Of a stretch of 33,741 nucleotides of DNA, positions 16,134 to 24,524 are shown piece after piece (within the stretch, counting starts at the first letter, position 1; each line of letters begins with the position of its first letter). The notes under the pieces were generated by a model. The model searched no databases. It was not told the DNA's origin and worked only from the letters and a program-made list of their open reading frames with translations. The DNA is taken from assembly GCA_946536155.1 (NCBI GenBank), contig CAMNEB010000010.1, positions 1 through 33,741 of the forward strand, in the 5' to 3' direction. The translations under genes and the position numbers were made by a program. This stretch comes from an uncultured Lachnospiraceae bacterium. Its GTDB lineage: Bacteria > Bacillota > Clostridia > Lachnospirales > Lachnospiraceae.

Positions 16134-17009
16134 ATGTACAAGATCTTAAGTAAGACCTATCTGACGGACAACATTATCAGAATGGAGGTAGAGGCTAAGA
16201 GAACTGCGGACAGATGCCTTCCCGGTCAGTTTGTCATAGTCAGGGGATCGGAGGACGGAGAGAGGATCCCTCTGACCATCTGCGATTATGACCGCGAAAA
16301 GGGCACCATCGTTCTCGTATTCCAGACAGTCGGTGCATCTACCACACAGATGGCCGATCTGAAGGAAGGGGACAGCTTCACGGATATCGTGGGGCCTCTC
16401 GGAAAGCCTTCAGAGCTTACGGAGATGAGCATTGATGATCTTAAGAAAGAGAAGATCATATTCATAGCAGGCGGTGTAGGAACCGCTCCCGTATATCCCC
16501 AGCTTAAGTGGCTGAAGGAGCAGGGTGTACCCTGTGATGTCATCATCGGAGCCAGAAACAAAGATCTTGTCATTCTTGAGGACGATTTCAAATCCGTTGC
16601 CGAGAACGTCTATATCACCACAGATGACGGTTCATACGGAAGAAGCGGAAATGTATGCGTATGTCTTCAGGCTCTCATCGATGAGGGCAAGAAATATGAC
16701 AGATGCGTCGCCATCGGTCCCCTTATCATGATGAAATTCGCTGTCCAGCTCACCAAGAAGCTGAACATCCCCACCATCGTTTCGATGAATCCCATCATGG
16801 TGGACGGAACCGGAATGTGCGGCGCCTGCCGTGTTCATGTCGGCGATGAGATCAAGTTCGCCTGCATCGACGGTCCCGAATTTGACGGATGGCTCGTTGA
16901 TTTCGACGAGTCAATGAGACGTCAGACCATGTATAAGACCGAAGAGGGCAGAAAACTGCTCGAGCTGCAGGAGGGCGCAACCCATCACGGCGGATGCGGC
17001 CACTGCTGA
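16134..17009 (+). CDS. nfnA: NfnA-like FAD/[2Fe-2S] subunit (sulfide/dihydroorotate dehydrogenase-type reductase)
   Basis: This is a ferredoxin-NADP reductase-like protein of the PyrK/SudB/NfnA group. The N-terminal barrel binds FAD (CLPGQFVIVRG, RIPLTICDYD), the Rossmann half binds a nicotinamide (IIFIAGGVGTAPVYPQLKWL), and the C-terminus has a [2Fe-2S] motif: Cys 229, 232 and 244 in MCGACRVHVG and FACIDGPEFDGW, with Asp 224 near them. The end GATHHGGCGHC is typical. In NfnAB the small subunit takes NADH and the large one NADPH and ferredoxin; the complex performs flavin-based electron bifurcation in anaerobes. The GltA-like gene 52 bases downstream has the Fe-S cysteines of NfnB, which favours NfnA over PyrK (no pyrD neighbour). 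Sulfide dehydrogenase activity is an alternative. Confidence 0.85.
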   Translation: MYKILSKTYLTDNIIRMEVEAKRTADRCLPGQFVIVRGSEDGERIPLTICDYDREKGTIVLVFQTVGASTTQMADLKEGDSFTDIVGPLGKPSELTEMSIDDLKKEKIIFIAGGVGTAPVYPQLKWLKEQGVPCDVIIGARNKDLVILEDDFKSVAENVYITTDDGSYGRSGNVCVCLQALIDEGKKYDRCVAIGPLIMMKFAVQLTKKLNIPTIVSMNPIMVDGTGMCGACRVHVGDEIKFACIDGPEFDGWLVDFDESMRRQTMYKTEEGRKLLELQEGATHHGGCGHC

Positions 17010-17061
17010 TCACAGCCGGTCTTTTAACCTGTATAAAACTTATTATAAGGAGATAGGATAA

Positions 17062-18450
17062 ATGGAAGTCGATGTAATGAAGAAAGTACCGGTAAGAGAG
17101 CAGGAGCCTCTTGTAAGAGCCGGAAATTTTGAAGAAGTCTGCTATGGATACAATCTTGAAGAGGCTATGGCCGAGGCTTCAAGATGCCTTAACTGCAAGA
17201 ATGCACAGTGTATGAAGGGATGCCCCGTATCCATTGATATCCCCGGATTCATCGAGCAGATCAAGCTCGGAAATATTGAAGAAGCATATCACATCATCTC
17301 TAAGAGCTCAGCACTTCCCGCTGTCTGCGGAAGAGTATGTCCCCAGGAGACACAGTGCGAAGGCAAGTGTATCAGGGGTATCAAGGGCGAAGCCGTATCC
17401 ATCGGAAAGCTCGAGAGATTTGTTGCCGACTATGCTATGGAGCACGGCCTTACACCCAAGAAGGAAGCTCCCGACAACGGCATCAAGGTAGCCGTCATCG
17501 GTTCCGGCCCCAGCGGACTTACCTGCGCGGGAGATCTTGCAAAGCTCGGATATGATGTCACCATCTTTGAGGCACTTCACCAGGCGGGAGGAGTTCTGGT
17601 ATACGGTATTCCCGAATTCAGACTTCCCAAGGAGAGAGTCGTTGCCAAAGAGATCGAGAATGTCAAGGCACTCGGCGTTAAGATCGAGACCAATGTTGTG
17701 GTCGGACGCAGCGTGACCATCGACGATCTTCTTGAGAAGGAAGGCTTCAGAGCCGTATTTATCGGTTCCGGTGCCGGACTTCCCAGATTTATGAACATTC
17801 CCGGAGAGACTCTCAACGGAGTATTCTCTGCTAACGAGTATCTTACCCGCAGCAATCTCATGAAGTCCTTCAGGGAAGAGTCACCCACTCCCATCATGAA
17901 GAGCAGGAAGGTCGCTGTCGTAGGCGGCGGAAACGTTGCTATGGATGCCGCAAGAACCGCACTCAGACTCGGCGCTGAGGTTCATATCGTATACAGACGC
18001 GGTGAGGAAGAGCTCCCCGCAAGAGTTGAGGAAGTACATCATGCAAAAGAGGAGGGCATTATCTTTGATCTCCTCACCAATCCCGTAGAGATCCTCGGAG
18101 ACGAAAAGGGATGGGTAAAGGGCATCAGATGCGTCAGGATGGAACTCGGTGAGCCCGATGAATCCGGAAGAAGAAGCCCTCAGCCTGTTGCAGGCTCTGA
18201 ATTTGACATCGATGTCGATACCGTCATCATGTCCCTCGGAACCTCACCCAATCCTCTTATCTCAATGACCACCAAGGGACTTGAAGTCAATAAGAGAAAG
18301 TGTATCGTTGCCGAAGAGAATACCGGAAAGACCACCAGAGAAGGCGTTTATGCCGGAGGTGATGCAGTTACCGGCGCAGCTACCGTTATCCTTGCAATGG
18401 GTGCCGGCAAAGAAGCAGCAAAGGCTATCGATGAATTCATAAAGGGCTGA
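17062..18450 (+). CDS. nfnB: NfnB-like / GltA-type glutamate synthase small-chain homologue
   Basis: The 462-residue protein has an N-terminal Fe-S domain (RCLNCKNAQCMKGCPVSIDI, residues about 36-55, and VCGRVCPQETQCEGKCIRG), then an FAD site (VAVIGSGPSGLTCAGDLAKL) and an NADP site (VAVVGGGNVAMDAARTALRL). This layout is shared by GltD, NfnB and SudA. Many databases call it glutamate synthase GltA, but no large glutamate synthase chain is present. Pairing with the [2Fe-2S] subunit immediately upstream makes NADH-dependent reduced ferredoxin:NADP+ oxidoreductase the best reading. AAGGAG lies about 7 bases before ATG 17062, so I keep the first Met over Met 6. The next gene begins 3 bases after the stop. 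Confidence 0.87.
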   Translation: MEVDVMKKVPVREQEPLVRAGNFEEVCYGYNLEEAMAEASRCLNCKNAQCMKGCPVSIDIPGFIEQIKLGNIEEAYHIISKSSALPAVCGRVCPQETQCEGKCIRGIKGEAVSIGKLERFVADYAMEHGLTPKKEAPDNGIKVAVIGSGPSGLTCAGDLAKLGYDVTIFEALHQAGGVLVYGIPEFRLPKERVVAKEIENVKALGVKIETNVVVGRSVTIDDLLEKEGFRAVFIGSGAGLPRFMNIPGETLNGVFSANEYLTRSNLMKSFREESPTPIMKSRKVAVVGGGNVAMDAARTALRLGAEVHIVYRRGEEELPARVEEVHHAKEEGIIFDLLTNPVEILGDEKGWVKGIRCVRMELGEPDESGRRSPQPVAGSEFDIDVDTVIMSLGTSPNPLISMTTKGLEVNKRKCIVAEENTGKTTREGVYAGGDAVTGAATVILAMGAGKEAAKAIDEFIKG

Positions 18451-18453
18451 TAT

Positions 18454-18987
18454 ATGTCTGATAATGAGACCTTGCAGGATGATATCACCCCCGCGGGTGC
18501 TCCGTATGTAAAAAATGCCGATAGAGCCACCGATTACAGGTCAACAGGACTCCTGCTGACCGTATTCGGCGGAGCCGGCATCATATTTGTCATCCTGACG
18601 TTTCTGGGTGTTATACCCGGATTTTTCGGAAATCCATATCTGACCTACGGAGTGCTGTTTGCCATATTTGTGCTTTTTTTCGTAATGGGCATCATATCCG
18701 TAAGGAGTGCGGGGATATTTGAGAAAAGATCGAAGTCCGACAATTCCCTCGAACTTCGCATACTTGATTATGTCAGCAGTGAGCTTACACCCGAAGGACT
18801 CGACAGAGAATCGGATGTAAGAGAAGGCGACGGTCCCGAGGTGATGTTTTTCAAGAGGACCGAGTGTCTTAAGACCCTTATCGTAAATAAGTTCATCAAC
18901 ATCGATCCCGAATTTCTCGATAATCTGATCGATGAGAAGCTTTATGACCTTATCTACGGCGAAAAAGATCTTACGGAGCAGGGATGA
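18454..18987 (+). CDS. small two-helix membrane protein of unknown function
   Basis: I do not recognise a named family for this 177-residue protein. A polar N-terminus (1-30) precedes two membrane helices (about 31-54 and 62-84). A charged cytoplasmic domain (about 88-177) follows, with a helical pattern (LELRILDYVSSEL, FFKRTECLKTLIVNKFINI, EFLDNLIDEKLYDLIYG). The start is 3 bases after nfnB, and the stop overlaps the rlmH start as ATGA, so it is tightly coupled to rlmH. Both termini are predicted cytoplasmic. No catalytic motif is apparent. The soluble part could be a protein-interaction domain, but this is a guess. Confidence 0.8.
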   Translation: MSDNETLQDDITPAGAPYVKNADRATDYRSTGLLLTVFGGAGIIFVILTFLGVIPGFFGNPYLTYGVLFAIFVLFFVMGIISVRSAGIFEKRSKSDNSLELRILDYVSSELTPEGLDRESDVREGDGPEVMFFKRTECLKTLIVNKFINIDPEFLDNLIDEKLYDLIYGEKDLTEQG

Positions 18988-19457
18988 ATATAACTGTCAT
19001 CTGTGTCGGCAAGATAAAAGAGAAATTTTACAGAGATGCGGTCTCTGAGTATTCAAAGAGACTTTCGGGTTATTGCACTTTTAAAGTGATCGAAGTTGCC
19101 GATGAAGCGGACCAGCTTTCGGGAGCTTCCGAAGGTGCGGCGATAGCCAGAGAGGGCGAGAGGATACTTAAGCAGATAAGACCCGGAATGCATGTCATTA
19201 CTCTTGAGATAAAGGGCAAAAAGACCGATTCTGTCGGTTTTTCCGAGATGCTGTCCGGACTTTTTGTATCCGGGAAAAGCGATATAGCTTTTGTTATCGG
19301 CGGATCCTGCGGTCTTTCTTCCGCGGTTTCCGAAAGAGCCGATCAAAAGCTCAGTTTTTCGGATATGACTTTTCCCCACCAGCTCATGAGAGTGATCTTA
19401 TCCGAACAGCTCTATCGCGCGTTCAGGATCATGCATGGGGAACCGTATCACAAATGA
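18984..19457 (+). CDS. rlmH: 23S rRNA (pseudouridine1915-N3)-methyltransferase RlmH
   Basis: RlmH (formerly YbeA) is a SPOUT-class enzyme that methylates pseudouridine 1915 in helix 69 of 23S rRNA of assembled ribosomes, using S-adenosylmethionine. The 157-residue length is standard. Family motifs are the N-terminus MNITVICVGKIKEKFYRDAV, the knot segment FVIGGSCGLSSAV (family usually GG..G...V) and the C-terminal block SFSDMTFPHQLMRVILSEQLYRAFRIMHGEPYHK (read in two parts), which carries the conserved HxxxRxxLxEQxYRA pattern. The start overlaps the stop of the upstream membrane gene by 4 bases (ATGA). The next gene, nth, starts 31 bases after its stop. Confidence 0.96.
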   Translation: MNITVICVGKIKEKFYRDAVSEYSKRLSGYCTFKVIEVADEADQLSGASEGAAIAREGERILKQIRPGMHVITLEIKGKKTDSVGFSEMLSGLFVSGKSDIAFVIGGSCGLSSAVSERADQKLSFSDMTFPHQLMRVILSEQLYRAFRIMHGEPYHK

Positions 19458-19488
19458 CCATTTTTCAGACTGTTAAGGGATGCTCTTT

Positions 19489-20121
19489 ATGAGAAAAAAA
19501 GAACTGGCTCTTCTGGTCATAGATAAGCTCAAAAAAGAATATCCTGACTCTGTGTGCACTCTGGACACAGCAAGTGCCTGGCAGCTCCTTGTGAGCGTAA
19601 GGCTTGCCGCACAGTGCACCGACAAAAGAGTAAATGAGACCGTTCCTGCTCTTTTTAAAAAGTTTGACTCCCCCGCAAAGCTTGCTGCGGCCGATGTCTC
19701 TGAGATAGAGGAGATCGTCCGTCCCTGCGGGTTATACAAGACAAAGGCCAGGGATATTAAGCTCTGCATGAAAAAGCTCTGCGAGGATTTTGACGGAGTT
19801 GTTCCTGATACCATGGAGGAGCTCCTGACACTGCCGGGAGTCGGGAGGAAAAGTGCCAATCTGATCCTCGGTGATATATTCGGCAGAGAATCATATGTAT
19901 GTGATACGCATTGCATCAGACTTTCCGGAAGGATAGGTTTATCCGACGGATCGAAGGATCCTTATCAGGTTGAGATGCAGCTGAGGAAGATTGTTCCTCC
20001 GGAGGAATCGGGAGGGCTCTGCCACAGGCTCGTAGACCACGGAAGAGCTGTATGCAAAGCCGGAAGACCGATGTGCGATTCCTGCGTTCTTTCGGATATC
20101 TGCAAAAAGAAAAATGTTTAA
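19489..20121 (+). CDS. nth: endonuclease III (DNA glycosylase/AP lyase)
   Basis: Nth removes oxidised pyrimidines and cuts at abasic sites in base excision repair. The start ATG 19489 lies 8 bases after AAGGGA; the ORF-track start at 19480 overlaps that site. With this start (210 residues) the catalytic residues fall at K121 (LPGVGRKSAN, helix-hairpin-helix) and D139 (CDTHCIRLSGRIG), one position from E. coli K120/D138, which supports the choice. The C-terminal [4Fe-4S] loop C-X6-C-X2-C-X5-C is intact (CKAGRPMCDSCVLSDIC). The conserved QxTD-like segment is AQCTDKRVNE. It is followed 20 bases later by a nucleoside phosphorylase gene; the pairing is probably transcriptional only. Confidence 0.96.
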   Translation: MRKKELALLVIDKLKKEYPDSVCTLDTASAWQLLVSVRLAAQCTDKRVNETVPALFKKFDSPAKLAAADVSEIEEIVRPCGLYKTKARDIKLCMKKLCEDFDGVVPDTMEELLTLPGVGRKSANLILGDIFGRESYVCDTHCIRLSGRIGLSDGSKDPYQVEMQLRKIVPPEESGGLCHRLVDHGRAVCKAGRPMCDSCVLSDICKKKNV

Positions 20122-20141
20122 ATGCGAAAGGAGATCTTTGT

Positions 20142-21446
20142 ATGAGAATGGTGGACATTATTATCTCAAAAAGGAACGGAAATGAGCTCACCGATGAAGA
20201 GATCTCTTTTTTTGTGAACGGATATACAAAGGGTGAGATCCCGGATTATCAGGTATCTGCCCTTATGATGGCTATATATTTTAACGGTATGAACGAAAGG
20301 GAGACCCTTACCCTTACAAGGGTGATGGCGGATTCCGGAGATCATCTGGATCTGTCCGCCATAGAAGGCATCAAGGTTGACAAGCACTCAACCGGAGGCG
20401 TCGGTGACAAGACTTCGCTTGCGCTTACTCCCATAGTGGCAGCCTGCGGTGTTCCCATCGCCAAGATGAGCGGAAGAGGACTCGGACATACCGGCGGGAC
20501 TATTGACAAGCTTGAAAGCTTTAACGGCTTCAATGTGTCCATCACAACGGACAGATTCATAGATAACGTAAATAAGATCGGAGTCTCAATAATGGGACAG
20601 ACCGCGGACCTTGCACCCGCAGACAAAAAGCTCTATGCGCTGAGGGATGTTACGGGAACCGTGGAGAATATGTCTCTTATCGCAAGCTCCATCATGAGCA
20701 AGAAGCTCGCTGCCGGCGCAGATGCCATAGTCCTCGATGTGAAGACCGGAAGCGGTGCTTTCATGAAGACTCTTGAAGATTCGAGAGCCCTTGCGGAGGA
20801 AATGGTAAGGATCGGTAACGGTGCCGGAAGAAAGACCGTCGCAGTCATCAGCGATATGGACCAGCCTCTCGGAAATGCCGTGGGCAATGCGATAGAGGTC
20901 CGTGAGGCCATAGATACCCTCAGGGGGGCGGGGCCTGAAGATTTCACCGCTCTTGTCTATAAACTCGCATCTCTTATGATCGTTCTCGGAGGAAAGGCAA
21001 AAGACGAAGAGGAAGCTCTCGGTATGGTGAAGGATGTGGTCCGCAGCGGCAGAGCGCTTGAGAAACTTGCGGATTTCGTAGCGGCGCAGGGCGGAGATTC
21101 CGATCAGGTCTATTATCCCGACAGACTTGTCGTATCGGATAAGTCAGTCACCGTAAAGGCAGGTTCGGACGGATATGTTGAGAAGATAATCTGTGATGAG
21201 GTCGGAGTTTCCTGCATGATGCTCGGAGGCGGAAGAGCATCCAAGGAAGATGCCATTGATCTGAGTGTGGGGATACGTCTCCTGAAAAAAAGAGGGGATG
21301 AGGTCAGAAAGGGTGACGATCTTGCGGTCATCTACTACAATGATGAGACACGTTTCGGGGAGTCATGCGAAAAACTCAGGAATGCCTATATGATCTCTGA
21401 TGTCAGGCCTTCCGATTCGCCCCTCATAAAAGAAATAATCAAATAA
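20142..21446 (+). CDS. pdp: pyrimidine-nucleoside phosphorylase
   Basis: This enzyme splits uridine, thymidine or deoxyuridine with phosphate into base and (deoxy)ribose-1-phosphate for salvage. The ORF track starts inside nth (20052), but AAAGGAG at 20127-20133 and the family-like N-terminus MRMVDIIISKRNGNELTDEEI place the start at ATG 20142, giving 434 residues. The family signature SGRGLGHTGGTIDKLE is present, after VDKHSTGGVGDKTSLALTP, which binds phosphate. Further motifs are VTGTVENMSLIASSIMSKKLA and VKTGSGAFM. The C-terminal domain has the usual beta barrel. The shape fits Pdp of Firmicutes better than strict thymidine phosphorylase DeoA, but substrate range cannot be read from sequence. 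phoH follows after 10 bases. Confidence 0.94.
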   Translation: MRMVDIIISKRNGNELTDEEISFFVNGYTKGEIPDYQVSALMMAIYFNGMNERETLTLTRVMADSGDHLDLSAIEGIKVDKHSTGGVGDKTSLALTPIVAACGVPIAKMSGRGLGHTGGTIDKLESFNGFNVSITTDRFIDNVNKIGVSIMGQTADLAPADKKLYALRDVTGTVENMSLIASSIMSKKLAAGADAIVLDVKTGSGAFMKTLEDSRALAEEMVRIGNGAGRKTVAVISDMDQPLGNAVGNAIEVREAIDTLRGAGPEDFTALVYKLASLMIVLGGKAKDEEEALGMVKDVVRSGRALEKLADFVAAQGGDSDQVYYPDRLVVSDKSVTVKAGSDGYVEKIICDEVGVSCMMLGGGRASKEDAIDLSVGIRLLKKRGDEVRKGDDLAVIYYNDETRFGESCEKLRNAYMISDVRPSDSPLIKEIIK

Positions 21447-21456
21447 GGATCCCGGT

Positions 21457-22437
21457 ATGGAAGAAATCTCACTTAAAGCGGAGCTTACAGACGAAGAGAT
21501 GAGAAGCATCTTCGGAATGAGGGATGCGTATATCAAAAAAGTAGAATCTTCGATGAATGTCAGAGTCGTATCCAGAAACGGCTTTCTGATCGTAACAGGT
21601 AATGAGGAAAATGCCGCAAAGGCAATGTCGGTGATAATGGATCTTAAAAAATTTTCGGGACAGGGAAATGAAATAGAGGAACAGAGCGTCAATTATGCCA
21701 TCGATATGGCTGATGAGGACCGCGAAGGTGCCCTCGGCGATGCCGCCGGGGATATAATCTGCCATACCGTTCAGGGAAAGCCCGTAAGACCCAAGACACT
21801 CGGCCAGAAAGCCTATGTTGATGCCATTAAGGGAAAGCTTATTACCTTCGGAGTGGGTCCTGCCGGAACGGGCAAGACTTATCTTGCCATGGCCATGGCG
21901 GTCACCGCTTTCAAAAATGAAGATGTTTCAAGGATCATCCTTACGAGACCCGCGATTGAAGCGGGAGAGAAACTGGGCTTTTTGCCCGGAGATCTTCAGA
22001 GCAAGGTGGATCCCTATTTAAGACCCCTTTATGATGCGCTCTTCCAGATAATGGGACCGGAGAAATTCGCCCTCAATATGGAAAAGGGTCTTATCGAAGT
22101 GGCACCCCTTGCGTATATGAGAGGCCGTACTCTGGATAATGCCTTCATCATCCTCGATGAAGCGCAGAATACCACGCCGGCACAGATGAAGATGTTCCTG
22201 ACCAGGATCGGTTTCGGTTCAAAAGTCGTTATCACGGGAGATGCTACCCAGAAGGATCTTTCTCCCGGTACGGTATCGGGCCTTGATGTTGCGACGAGAG
22301 TCCTTAAGGGAATGGATGAGATAGCATTCTGTTATCTTACAGGCAAGGACGTTGTCAGACATCCTCTCGTACAGAAGATCGTTAAGAGATATGAAGATTA
22401 CGAAAACAAGCGCAGAAACGACAAAAAGAGCAGGTAA
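21457..22437 (+). CDS. phoH: PhoH-like ATPase
   Basis: This 326-residue protein has an N-terminal RNA-binding-like domain (KVESSMNVRVVSRNGFLIVTG, about residues 27-47) and the PhoH P-loop domain with Walker A GPAGTGKT (134-141). Further motifs are LTRPAIEAGEKLGFLPGDL, DPYLRPLYDAL and Walker B FIILDEAQNTTPAQMK, then VVITGDATQKDL. PhoH proteins are presumed RNA-linked ATPases; the precise role is unsettled. Placement 5 bases before ybeY is a conserved arrangement in many bacteria and supports a job in rRNA maturation or RNA quality control. The C-terminus is Lys/Arg rich (ENKRRNDKKSR). Confidence 0.94.
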   Translation: MEEISLKAELTDEEMRSIFGMRDAYIKKVESSMNVRVVSRNGFLIVTGNEENAAKAMSVIMDLKKFSGQGNEIEEQSVNYAIDMADEDREGALGDAAGDIICHTVQGKPVRPKTLGQKAYVDAIKGKLITFGVGPAGTGKTYLAMAMAVTAFKNEDVSRIILTRPAIEAGEKLGFLPGDLQSKVDPYLRPLYDALFQIMGPEKFALNMEKGLIEVAPLAYMRGRTLDNAFIILDEAQNTTPAQMKMFLTRIGFGSKVVITGDATQKDLSPGTVSGLDVATRVLKGMDEIAFCYLTGKDVVRHPLVQKIVKRYEDYENKRRNDKKSR

Positions 22438-22442
22438 GACTG

Positions 22443-22949
22443 ATGACTTTTTTTATCGAAAATGAAAATGATACGGATTTTGGTTTCGATGAATCCGAAC
22501 TGATAAAGGCTGTATGCCTTAAGGCCTTTTCCTCGGAAGGGGCACCTGTGGATTCATCAAGCGTAAATGTCCTCATTACGGATTCAGAGACCGTAAGGGA
22601 AATGAACAGCGGATTCAGGGGTATCGATTCCACCACGGATGTTCTTTCTTTTCCGAACCTTGATTTTGAGACCCCTTCGGATTTTGACATTCCGGATGAA
22701 AGAAAAGCCGATTATACAGATCCCGAAACGGGTGAGCTGCTGATGGGGGACATAATCTTAAATGCGGACAGAGTCTTTTCACAGGCTGAGGAGTACGGAC
22801 ATTCCGTAAAAAGAGAGCTCGCTTTCCTGACGGCTCACAGCTGCCTTCATCTCTGCGGATACGATCATATGACTCCGGAAGAAGAAAAGGTCATGATCTC
22901 TAAACAGGAAGCCATTCTTAACGAATTGGGAATCACCAGGGGTAACTGA
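22443..22949 (+). CDS. ybeY: endoribonuclease YbeY (rRNA maturation factor)
   Basis: YbeY is a single-strand-specific zinc endoribonuclease needed for 16S rRNA 3'-end processing and 70S quality control. The zinc motif H-X3-H-X5-H is complete as HSCLHLCGYDH, residues H132, H136 and H142. Upstream are the family elements STTDVLSFPN and LMGDIILNADRV. The 168 residues are normal; an insert between SFPN and LMGD (ETPSDFDIPDERKADYTDPE) is longer than in minimal family members. The start is ATG 22443 just after phoH, and its stop shares a base with the next ATG (TGATG). In many Firmicutes dgkA and era follow ybeY; here a flippase gene follows instead. Confidence 0.95.
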   Translation: MTFFIENENDTDFGFDESELIKAVCLKAFSSEGAPVDSSSVNVLITDSETVREMNSGFRGIDSTTDVLSFPNLDFETPSDFDIPDERKADYTDPETGELLMGDIILNADRVFSQAEEYGHSVKRELAFLTAHSCLHLCGYDHMTPEEEKVMISKQEAILNELGITRGN

Positions 22950-24523
22950 TGAAGAATTATATATACAGAAAAAAAACAGAATCCATCGCTCTTCTGATCT
23001 CACTGTTTTCCGTATTTTTTTACAGGATGTTCCTGAGCGATACCGGAATGGGGTATGCCGCTCCGGCATATCTTGTCTGTGCGTTTTTATGGATGCTGCT
23101 TGGAGAAGGTCTCTCCGAGATCGTTTCCAAGATGATAAGGGCAAGGCTTGCCAAGGGACAGAAGACCAATGCACTTAACATAGTCTCTGTCATGATGATG
23201 AACCAGTTCCTAGGAGGAGTGATCGGTTCCGTGCTCTGCGGATTTATGACCTTTTACCTTATGCAGGGGCCCTTCGGACTTCCCAAGGGAAGGTTTCTCG
23301 GCTTTTACTTAAGCGTCTTCTTCTTTTTCAGGATGATAAACGAATATCTTACGGGATATGCCCTTTCTTCATCCGGAGAAAAGGCAGTCTGCATCGCCTC
23401 CGTATCAAGACAGCTCTTCAGGATAGTGCTCGGTTTCATTCTGATGTCCAAAATGGCCGCTAAGGGCGAGACCGCAGGACATCTTCTGATGGATGCCGAT
23501 ATGAAATACATCTATTCCGCATATGGTCTGTTCATTGGATTTTGCATAGCGGAGTTTCTGGTATTTGCATTTTTATTTATAGTAAGGCTGGGGCTTAAGC
23601 TAAAGTCTAACGGCAATTACGAATCCTTTGCCAACAAGGATCATGCTCCCGAGATCTTCCTGAACATCTGGAAGAAGAGACTGGGAGAGATCGTTCACGG
23701 ATTATCATTTAGCCTTTTCCTCATTGCATGGATATGCACGGTATCCGATCCCGTCAGCATAGGAATAGCATTCAGCGCAATATTCATTCCCTTTGCCATT
23801 GCGAGCGGGTTTGCAGTGCTCTTCGGAACCGCTTCGACAGCTAACTGGGCGCAGAGCGTCAGAAAAAATGAAAAGGGTAACGCAAGGGCATATTATGACT
23901 TCGGAACCCATATCGCCATCATCGCAGCGGTTTTTGTCACCTCGTTTTTTGCATCGGTTTCTAAGCCTTTCCTCAGGACCGTCGTTCCCGAGCATGTTTC
24001 GGAAGTTACCACGGCTCTGATCCTCACCGCAGTCGCTTCTGTATTTTATGCGGTGGCTCTTTTTACGGACAGGATCTGTGCCATGAGGGATGACCGTATC
24101 AGCAGGATGATCGCCGATGCCGTAGCCGCGCTTTTTGCTTTTCTGAGTGTAAGGATAACCGCGGGCTCCGATAAAGGCGTGTATTTTACCCTTACGGTCT
24201 CCGTTATCGTCTATTGCCTGGCATCGATGATCGTATGGTGCGTCATCGCATATTTCAGGCTGAGCATGTTCTTCGATCCCCTCAGGAATATACTGATACC
24301 CGTAGTATCCGGTGCCGTTACCGCCATAATACTTCTCATCATGACCAACGCTGCGGCGCCTCATCTCGGGAATCTCTTCACCATACTGATCTGTATCCCC
24401 ATAGGTCTTATCATCTATCATTCGGTGCTCCTTCTTCTGAGAAACTATACGGAGCAGGAATTAAAGCTCATGCCTTTGGGCGGCGCTCTTTACAGCCTCG
24501 GACAGATACTCAAGGTGATGTGA
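22949..24523 (+). CDS. MOP-superfamily lipid/polysaccharide flippase (SpoVB/MurJ-like)
   Basis: The 524-residue protein has about 14 hydrophobic segments along its whole length, the fold of the MATE/PST/MVF flippases. The C-terminus NYTEQELKLMPLGGALYSLG resembles the LT-EEL-LP-G ending of SpoVB/MurJ-type proteins. Such proteins move undecaprenyl-linked sugars, including lipid II, across the membrane. The sequence is divergent and I cannot say whether it serves peptidoglycan, spore cortex or an exopolysaccharide. It overlaps ybeY by one base (TGATG) and is followed one base later by a flavoprotein gene. The GtrB-like transferase in the same series makes lipid-linked sugars of the kind such a flippase might move, but they lie about 16 kb apart. 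Confidence 0.78.
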   Translation: MKNYIYRKKTESIALLISLFSVFFYRMFLSDTGMGYAAPAYLVCAFLWMLLGEGLSEIVSKMIRARLAKGQKTNALNIVSVMMMNQFLGGVIGSVLCGFMTFYLMQGPFGLPKGRFLGFYLSVFFFFRMINEYLTGYALSSSGEKAVCIASVSRQLFRIVLGFILMSKMAAKGETAGHLLMDADMKYIYSAYGLFIGFCIAEFLVFAFLFIVRLGLKLKSNGNYESFANKDHAPEIFLNIWKKRLGEIVHGLSFSLFLIAWICTVSDPVSIGIAFSAIFIPFAIASGFAVLFGTASTANWAQSVRKNEKGNARAYYDFGTHIAIIAAVFVTSFFASVSKPFLRTVVPEHVSEVTTALILTAVASVFYAVALFTDRICAMRDDRISRMIADAVAALFAFLSVRITAGSDKGVYFTLTVSVIVYCLASMIVWCVIAYFRLSMFFDPLRNILIPVVSGAVTAIILLIMTNAAAPHLGNLFTILICIPIGLIIYHSVLLLLRNYTEQELKLMPLGGALYSLGQILKVM

Positions 24524-24524
24524 T

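Noticed and set aside
17010-17061. TATAAA/TTATAA boxes between nfnA and nfnB as a promoter
   Set aside because: No -35 hexamer lies at a suitable distance; the AT-rich gap ends in a normal SD.
20052-20141. The upstream start of the nucleoside phosphorylase inside nth
   Set aside because: The added residues are nth sequence in another frame; ATG 20142 has AAAGGAG and the family N-terminus.
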